From NCBI GenBank assembly GCA_023430845.1, contig JAEYYJ010000159.1, positions 1 to 10,300 of the forward strand: a stretch of DNA of 10,300 nucleotides. Direction: 5' to 3'. How positions within the stretch are numbered: the first letter of the stretch is position 1; each line of letters starts with the position of its first letter. This DNA comes from Pseudomonadota bacterium (GTDB lineage Bacteria; Pseudomonadota; Alphaproteobacteria; Rhizobiales; Hyphomicrobiaceae). Both the position numbers and the translations under genes were made by a program. Shown here piece by piece: positions 6,168-10,300 of the stretch. The notes below the pieces were generated by a model. That model worked only from the letters and a program-made list of their open reading frames with translations. It was not told the DNA's origin and searched no databases.

Positions 6168-7685
6168 ATGGACACCGCCGCCGCCACCGCGCACGCTGAA
6201 CTGACCCCGGTACGGCGCAATCTCATTCTCCTGATGGTCGTGCTGGCGACCACCCTCTACGGGACGACGCTGCTCGTTGTCTCCACCATCCTGCCGCAGA
6301 TGCAAGGCTCGTTCGCGGCCACCACCGACGAAATCGCCTGGGCGATGACGTTCAACATTCTCGCAACCGCCATCGTGACACCCATGTCGGGCTGGCTCGC
6401 GGGCCGCTTCGGCACGCGGCGCGTAATGGTGTGGTCGCTCGGCGGCTTCACGCTCGCGACCTTCATGTGCGGATCGGCCGAGTCCCTCGAGGGCCTGGTC
6501 TTCTGGCGCATCATGCAGGGTGGTTTCGGCGCGCCGTCGACCCCCCTCACGCAGTCCATTCTGCTCACGGTCTTCCCGCGCGAGCAGCAGACGCGCGTCA
6601 TGGGCATCTTCGGCTTCGGGGTGGTGCTCGGGCCGATCTTCGGGCCGGCGCTCGGCGGCATCATGGCGGAAAGCTACAACTGGCGCTGGGCCTTCTATGC
6701 CCTCGTTCCCGTCGGCATCGCCGCGACGGTGGGGCTGCAAGCCGTTCTGCCGAGCGACAAGGAAGCAACCGACCGCCCGCTTGACTGGATCGGCTTCCTC
6801 GCCCTCTCCATCGCCCTTGCCGCGACGCAGCTCGTCCTCGCGCGCGGCCAGCGCCTCGACTGGTTCGACTCCTACGAGATCATCATCGCGACCTTCGTTG
6901 CCATCATCGGCTTCTGGATATTCGTCACGCACTGCCTCACGAGCCCGCGCCCGTTCCTCGACCCGCGTCTACTGCTCGACCGCAACTACACACTGGGCAT
7001 CATCCTGGTGACGATCTACGGAATGCTCAACTTCACGCCTATGGTCCTGCTCCCGCCCCTCCTCACAGGTCCCGCCGGCTACACCGACAGCCTTGTCGGC
7101 TACGTGGTCGGCGCGCGCGGCGTCGGCGGCTGCATCGGCTTTCTCGTCGCGGGGTTCGCCGGCCGTCTCGACGGGCGCATTCTCATGATGGTCGGGTTCG
7201 CGATGCTGCTCGTCGCCGGTCTCTGGCTCATGCACATCGACCTCAACGTCACCTACATCGACCTCGCCATGAACGCCGGCCTTCAGGGCATCGCGATCGG
7301 CCTTATCTGGGTGCCGCTCACGACGGCCACATTCGCAACCCTCAAGCCGGAGCAGATGGGCGAGGCATCGGCCGTCTACCACCTGCTGCGCAACCTCGGC
7401 TCGTCGTTCTTCATCTCGGTCTGTGTCGCAGAGATCATCCGCTCGACCGGTATGAACTACGCCCACCTCGCCGAGCTGCTCACGCCGTACAACCGGGCGC
7501 TGGACATGCCGGCGGTGCTCGGCCGATGGGACCCGGACAGTCTCAAGGGCCTGGCCTCGCTCTCCAAGGAGATGACGCGCCAGGCAACGCTCATCGCTTA
7601 CCTCAATGCTTTCGGCCTTTTCACCACCGCCTGCGCCCTGACGCTGCCCCTCGTCCTATTCATGCGGACGCGCAAGCCCCGGTAG
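6168..7685 (+). CDS. MFS drug-efflux transporter, DHA2 family (EmrB/QacA-like, 14 TM)
   Basis: A 505-residue proton-coupled exporter of the inner membrane. Family marks: motif A as GWLAGRFGTRRV (75-86) in the loop after the second helix; RIMQGGFGAPSTP (114-126); the antiporter motif C as GVVLGPIFGPALGG (151-164); the DHA2 hallmark NWRWAFYALVPVG (171-183); and SAVYHLLRNLGSSFF (401-415) in the C-terminal half. Hydrophobic stretches account for about 14 helices from residue 18 to 499. EmrB proteins usually pair with an EmrA-type membrane-fusion protein, often encoded next door. None is here, so either it works alone, like QacA, or the partner lies elsewhere. Substrate unknown; multidrug and siderophore export are both known in the family. 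The ATG at 6168 has only a weak GAG upstream, but the sequence N-terminal to the first helix has the expected length. Confidence 0.93.
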   Translation: MDTAAATAHAELTPVRRNLILLMVVLATTLYGTTLLVVSTILPQMQGSFAATTDEIAWAMTFNILATAIVTPMSGWLAGRFGTRRVMVWSLGGFTLATFMCGSAESLEGLVFWRIMQGGFGAPSTPLTQSILLTVFPREQQTRVMGIFGFGVVLGPIFGPALGGIMAESYNWRWAFYALVPVGIAATVGLQAVLPSDKEATDRPLDWIGFLALSIALAATQLVLARGQRLDWFDSYEIIIATFVAIIGFWIFVTHCLTSPRPFLDPRLLLDRNYTLGIILVTIYGMLNFTPMVLLPPLLTGPAGYTDSLVGYVVGARGVGGCIGFLVAGFAGRLDGRILMMVGFAMLLVAGLWLMHIDLNVTYIDLAMNAGLQGIAIGLIWVPLTTATFATLKPEQMGEASAVYHLLRNLGSSFFISVCVAEIIRSTGMNYAHLAELLTPYNRALDMPAVLGRWDPDSLKGLASLSKEMTRQATLIAYLNAFGLFTTACALTLPLVLFMRTRKPR

Positions 7686-7750
7686 TTCGCCGCTTCGTTA
7701 ACTCAGTTTTCCCACCCTGTTCTGAGCCGCGCCTCGAAGGCGTCGGCGAA
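7686..7750 (+). other. Nested inverted repeats just after the efflux gene
   Basis: Starting right after the stop codon, three paired blocks nest inside one another: TTCGCCG (7686-7692) with CGGCGAA (7744-7750), CTTCG (7693-7697) with CGAAG (7735-7739), and CTCAG (7702-7706) with CTGAG (7722-7726). Together they could fold the 3' end of the mRNA into one long interrupted stem of 17 bp. No U run follows. A Rho-type terminator or an RNA-stabilising structure is possible, and chance in GC-rich DNA is not excluded. Confidence 0.4.
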
Positions 7751-7871
7751 TGGCGCTATTGTGCAACACGCGATTCATTTCCGCCGCGTCCGCGGCAGCC
7801 ATCTATCTTTACGACCCCGATCCCTCCGTGCACACATTGGGCACCTGGACGGGGGCCGATCGATTTCAGGC

Positions 7872-7876
7872 AGGAG
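7872..7876 (+). promoter_or_regulatory. Ribosome binding site deciding the start of the Clp-N-like gene
   Basis: AGGAG ends 10 nt before the ATG at 7887. The frame is open back to an ATG at 7761, but the 42 extra residues are Arg/His-rich, unlike a protein N-terminus, and lack a binding site. Confidence 0.65.
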
Positions 7877-7886
7877 TTTTGGGGCG

Positions 7887-9827
7887 ATGTCCTATCGGGG
7901 AGACGATCTCGATCTGAAGGTGCCGGCTAGCCGGGCCCGCGCGGCGGTCACCAGTGCTTCCGACACTACCCTGTGGGTGGACGAAACCGTCCTCGCCTGT
8001 TGCAACAACGCCTTCGATCTCGCTCTGGCCTACGGCGCGAGCGAAGTCCGCCTCGCTCATCTCCTTCACGCCCTCACCCGGGTCGAAGCAGCCGTGAGCA
8101 TCCTCGAGCAGCGCGGCGTCGCCGCCGCCCGCCTGCGCCAGGAGAGCGCCGCCCTCATCGTGAACGAGAGCCCCGTCCCGCTCACGGGCGAGCGCCATCC
8201 GCCGCGCCGCTCCATCGAGCTCGAGGACACCCTGCGCCGCGCCGTCGATGCCGCCCGCCGCCGAGGTGCGCCGGCAGGCGTCGAGGAAGTACTCTTCGGT
8301 TTTCTCTCAGGTAACCGGACCAATCCCGCGATCGACCTCCTGCGCCGCATGGCTCCCGATCTTCCGGTCGAAAGCGCACTGCCCGTGGATCCGACAGCGC
8401 GGCTCGATCACATCGAGGACACGCTGCGCGGCATTCACGCAGAGCTTGCCGGCGATCGCAAACTGCTTTCCGACCTCGTGCGCGACCTGCAGCGCGAAGT
8501 GGCGAGCCAGCGCGGCGACAACGCCAATCTTTCGACGGCACTCCGCGAGCGCCTGAGCGACCTCGCAAGCCATCTGAGCACCACACCTGGGATCACCGAC
8601 AAGCTCACCGCCATCGAGCAGGCCGTGCGCGGCGGCATGGGAGAGGGCGCGCGCACGTGGAACGCCATCCATCAGCGCCTCGAGAGTCTCGAAGCCGCGA
8701 TGCGCGCCGCCGATCCGGTGGAGCCGCTCGTGCAGCGCATCGCCGCCGTCGAGCAGGCCATACAGGACCGCGCGAGCGATTCCGTGCGGAGCTGGGTCGC
8801 ACTGGCCGATCGCGTCCAGTCGCTCGAAAAGCTCTATCAGGCCGGCTCCACCGAAGCTATTCGCCAGTGGAGCGCGCTTTCGGAGGGCAATGCCGAGATC
8901 CTGAAGTCTCTCACCCAACAGCAGTCGACACCGCTCGACGGCGGCGCACTCACCGAACGCCTCGAAGTGATCGAGCGGACGGTCCGCAGCGGCCTCGGCG
9001 ACACTGTCCGCTCGAACACGCTGCTCGCCGACCGCGTCAGTGTCGTCGAACGTGTCATCGGTACCCGCAATGACGCCCAGCCCGTCATGCTCCTCGACGA
9101 GCGCCTGCGTGCGCTCGAAGGCGCCCTCGACGGGCGCGCACGCGAGACCGGCGGACGCTGGGTGGAGCTTGTGGATCGCCTCAAGACCATCGAGGGCCGC
9201 CTCGGCAGCACCGCCGTCACTACACTGCCCACGGCGGACGAGATCACGAAGCCCGTCGTCGGCTATCTCACCTCGGTCTCGGACGCGACCGTCGCGCGCG
9301 ACGACAAGCACGCGCGTGTCCAAGCTCAAGCCATGGCCGAGATCGGCGGACGCGTCGCCGCACTCGAGCACGTCGTGCAGGCTAACAATGCCGCGATCAA
9401 TGCCGCCGCCGGTGTCTACGATCGCAATACCGACGAGTTGCACGAAGGCTTCGTGCGCCTCAGCGAGAACCAGCACACGCTCGCCTCGGCCATCGGCGAT
9501 TGGCGTGACGACAGCACGACGGAGCTGCGCCGCATCGCCGGCGGCCTCGATCGCCTGAAGGCGGTCGAGGATCGGCTGGAGAGCCTGAGCCGGCACTTCA
9601 CGGACGGACCTCCCCGCGCCGTGCCCCCCGCCGCCGAGACATACGCGCCGCCTCTGAGATCGAGCGCGGTAAGGGAGACGACCGCGCCATCGGAAAATCT
9701 CGCCGGGTTCCGTCGCTGGCTCTTCGGCACTGAGGACCTCAGCCGAGCCAATGCCGATGCCGATCTGCGCTGGCACCGTATGCGCGATGAAGTCCGCAAT
9801 GCCGCCGAGCGTCTGCGGAAGCGTTAG
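7887..9827 (+). CDS. Clp-N-like domain fused to a long repetitive coiled coil, no AAA+ module
   Basis: A 646-residue protein of unknown function. Residues ~30-92 and ~109-156 resemble the two four-helix repeats of the ClpA/ClpC N-domain, which binds substrates and adaptors: DETVLACCNNAFDLALAYGASEVRLAHLLHALT, then ILEQRGVAAARLRQE; the second repeat has ELEDTLRRAVDAARRRG and VEEVLFGFL. No Walker A or B follows, so it is not a Clp ATPase. Residues ~172-570 are predicted coiled coil, Leu/Glu/Arg/Ala rich. Within 243-437 five related units carry Glu, then Trp 14 residues on, then a hydrophobic-Glu pair 25 residues on. Residues 573-600 are a Pro-rich linker. The tail (605-646) has FRRWLFGTEDLSRAN and a final basic helix. 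No signal peptide or membrane segment is seen, so it is probably cytoplasmic and oligomeric. The nearest idea is a scaffold or adaptor, perhaps connected with proteolysis or cell-pole structure. Domain resemblance is by eye and needs profile search. Confidence 0.83.
   Translation: MSYRGDDLDLKVPASRARAAVTSASDTTLWVDETVLACCNNAFDLALAYGASEVRLAHLLHALTRVEAAVSILEQRGVAAARLRQESAALIVNESPVPLTGERHPPRRSIELEDTLRRAVDAARRRGAPAGVEEVLFGFLSGNRTNPAIDLLRRMAPDLPVESALPVDPTARLDHIEDTLRGIHAELAGDRKLLSDLVRDLQREVASQRGDNANLSTALRERLSDLASHLSTTPGITDKLTAIEQAVRGGMGEGARTWNAIHQRLESLEAAMRAADPVEPLVQRIAAVEQAIQDRASDSVRSWVALADRVQSLEKLYQAGSTEAIRQWSALSEGNAEILKSLTQQQSTPLDGGALTERLEVIERTVRSGLGDTVRSNTLLADRVSVVERVIGTRNDAQPVMLLDERLRALEGALDGRARETGGRWVELVDRLKTIEGRLGSTAVTTLPTADEITKPVVGYLTSVSDATVARDDKHARVQAQAMAEIGGRVAALEHVVQANNAAINAAAGVYDRNTDELHEGFVRLSENQHTLASAIGDWRDDSTTELRRIAGGLDRLKAVEDRLESLSRHFTDGPPRAVPPAAETYAPPLRSSAVRETTAPSENLAGFRRWLFGTEDLSRANADADLRWHRMRDEVRNAAERLRKR
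8613..9197 (+). repeat. Five degenerate protein repeats inside the coiled coil
   Basis: Units begin with a hydrophobic residue and Glu at residues 244, 289, 314, 363 and 411 of the Clp-N-like protein. Trp lies 14 residues later in four units (258, 303, 328, 425) and is Asn377 in the fourth. Arg lies at +12 in the first four units and at +13 in the last. A second hydrophobic-Glu pair sits at +25 in units one, two, four and five (269, 314, 388, 436). Glu314 ends unit two and opens unit three, so these two overlap. Confidence 0.7.
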
Positions 9828-9830
9828 TTT

Positions 9831-9873
9831 GAGGGACTCTCTATAGTTGCGCGCTGGTGGCGCGCGGGCCCTC
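9831..9873 (+). other. Hairpin after the Clp-N-like gene
   Basis: GCGCGC (9849-9854) and GCGCGC (9860-9865) form a 6-bp stem with loop TGGTG. Outer arms GAGGG (9831-9835) and CCCTC (9869-9873) can close around it. It begins 4 nt after the stop codon and lacks a U tract. It may contribute to transcript ending but is not a textbook intrinsic terminator. Confidence 0.4.
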
Positions 9874-9923
9874 TCGAACTCCCCACCAAGGGCAGAGACT
9901 TGGAACCTGAAATTTAGAAGGGT

Positions 9924-9971
9924 GCAGGGGCCAGCCCCTGCCGCGGAAGCCTGAGGGCCGCGCAGGCCCTC
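9924..9971. repeat. Pair of GC-rich palindromes, likely dispersed intergenic repeat
   Basis: Two perfect hairpins in a row: GCAGGGG (9924-9930) with CCCCTGC (9935-9941), loop of 4; and GAGGGCC (9953-9959) with GGCCCTC (9965-9971), loop of 5. They are 11 nt apart. Paired palindromes in intergenic DNA are the usual form of REP/BIME-like elements. Only one copy is in this window, so dispersal is not shown. Confidence 0.5.
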
Positions 9972-9996
9972 GCACTTGCCCGCGCTTACCGGCTGT

Positions 9997-10019
9997 GCTG
10001 CTGTCTACAAAACAACAGC
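9997..10019. promoter_or_regulatory. Imperfect dyad before the oxidoreductase gene, operator-like
   Basis: GCTGCTGT (9997-10004) and ACAACAGC (10012-10019) are inverted copies with one mismatch around a 7-nt AT-rich centre, ending 7 nt before the ribosome binding site. The centre contains GT-ct-AC, the form of a short GntR/FadR-type half-site. A repressor site is possible; no -35/-10 pair is clear nearby. Confidence 0.3.
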
Positions 10020-10026
10020 ATCACCC

Positions 10027-10031
10027 GGAGG
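10027..10031 (+). promoter_or_regulatory. Ribosome binding site of the oxidoreductase gene
   Basis: GGAGG, a perfect core Shine-Dalgarno, ends 9 nt before the ATG at 10041. It supports both the gene and its start, although the frame runs off the window. Confidence 0.7.
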
Positions 10032-10040
10032 ACGCCGCCG

Positions 10041-10300
10041 ATGAATCTCTCGTACATGCTCAAGGAGCGCGCCGCGCAGGGCAAACCTGTGCGCATCGGC
10101 CAGATCGGCGCCGGCAAGTTCGGCACCATGCACCTCGCGCAGGCGCGCCTCACGACGGGCATGCATCTCGTCGGCCTCGCCGATCTCTATCCGGACCGCG
10201 CCCGCAACCGCATGATCGAGGTGGGCTGGCCCGCCGAGCAGACACAGGCCAAGTCTCTCGGCGACGCGCTCAAGACCGGCGCCTCGCACATCACCGACGA
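10041..10300 (+). CDS. NAD(P)-binding oxidoreductase, predicted homoserine dehydrogenase-like, partial
   Basis: Only the first 86 residues are inside the window; the frame stays open to the last base. A short helix (MNLSYMLKERAAQGKPV) leads into a Rossmann fold: strand IGQIGAGKFG with the dinucleotide loop Gly23-x-Gly25-x-x-Gly28, helix TMHLAQARL, and a second strand HLVGLAD ending in Asp48, which usually binds the ribose of NAD(H) rather than NADP(H). The ERAAQGKPVRIGxIGAGKFG opening is typical of the predicted homoserine dehydrogenases with a C-terminal SAF domain (COG4091 as I recall), whose members take part in sugar-acid catabolism or remain uncharacterised. A Gfo/Idh/MocA enzyme is the alternative; the missing C-terminal part would settle it. 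The 213-nt gap with hairpins before it suggests a separate transcript. Confidence 0.75.
   Translation, partial: MNLSYMLKERAAQGKPVRIGQIGAGKFGTMHLAQARLTTGMHLVGLADLYPDRARNRMIEVGWPAEQTQAKSLGDALKTGASHITD

Noticed and set aside
5196..6932. Open frame of 578 residues on the minus strand opposite transglycosylase and efflux genes
   Set aside because: Same cause: very high Arg/Asp/Glu/His content, no recognisable domain, and it spans two unrelated real genes and the gap between them.
7783..7796. GCCGCG-tc-CGCGGC hairpin in the gap after the efflux gene
   Set aside because: The loop is too small for a good hairpin and such short GC palindromes are frequent in DNA of this composition.
7761..7886. Longer N-terminus for the Clp-N-like protein
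   Set aside because: The 42 residues look like translated leader, and AGGAG precedes the later ATG.
8307..9776. Open frame of 489 residues antisense to the coiled-coil gene
   Set aside because: It follows the codon pattern of the sense gene and has no ribosome binding site or domain.
1..10300. Search for a mobile element, defence island, CRISPR or toxin-antitoxin pair
   Set aside because: No transposase or integrase motif, no terminal repeats, no regular spaced repeats, no tRNA edge, and codon use appears even throughout. The window looks like stable chromosome.

Overview
The window reads as a stretch of ordinary chromosome from a GC-rich alphaproteobacterium, most likely of the order Hyphomicrobiales (Rhizobiales). 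The grounds are strong G/C preference at third codon positions, a Phasin_2-type phasin, a D,D-carboxypeptidase ending in a SPOR domain, an MsbA-related ABC exporter, and a Clp-N-like/coiled-coil protein of a kind I associate with this group. No species call is justified. I see no rRNA, tRNA, CRISPR array, transposase, integrase or obvious transferred island. Coding density is high and codon use looks uniform.

Layout. Minus strand, left part: a full-length fused (TMD-NBD) ABC exporter starting at a GTG (3-1841), then a small phasin gene (2139-2468). The phasin gene is closed by a strand-specific intrinsic terminator (2056-2098) and driven by a promoter with a perfect TTGACA -35 box and symmetrical TGC-rich boxes. 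A 385-bp divergent intergenic region separates the phasin from the rightward genes.

Plus strand, middle: a cell-wall group. It consists of a periplasmic penicillin-binding D,D-carboxypeptidase with a long Arg/Pro/Gln-rich linker and a C-terminal SPOR domain (2854-4377), an unrecognised 225-residue protein 18 bp behind it (4396-5073), and an MltB-type lytic transglycosylase with signal peptide (5190-6044). The first two are probably one transcript. The third may have its own promoter. A 14-TM DHA2-family (EmrB/QacA-like) efflux protein follows (6168-7685), with no membrane-fusion partner gene beside it.

Plus strand, right: a 646-residue protein (7887-9827) whose N-terminus resembles the substrate-recognition domain of ClpA/ClpC. 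It has no AAA+ module. A long coiled coil replaces it, containing five units with Glu at +0, Trp at +14 and a second heptad-like anchor at +25. After a 213-bp intergenic region full of hairpins, the window ends inside a Rossmann-fold oxidoreductase (10041 onward) that resembles the predicted homoserine dehydrogenase/SAF-domain family.

How the genes relate: carboxypeptidase and lytic transglycosylase both act on periplasmic peptidoglycan, and SPOR targets septal denuded glycan, so the centre of the window is about cell-wall maturation and division. The phasin belongs to polyhydroxyalkanoate granules. The exporter, the MFS pump and the oxidoreductase have no visible functional link to these. 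I found no clear new multi-gene system. The best leads are the Clp-N-like repeat protein, the unknown gene behind the SPOR carboxypeptidase, and the symmetrical phasin promoter.
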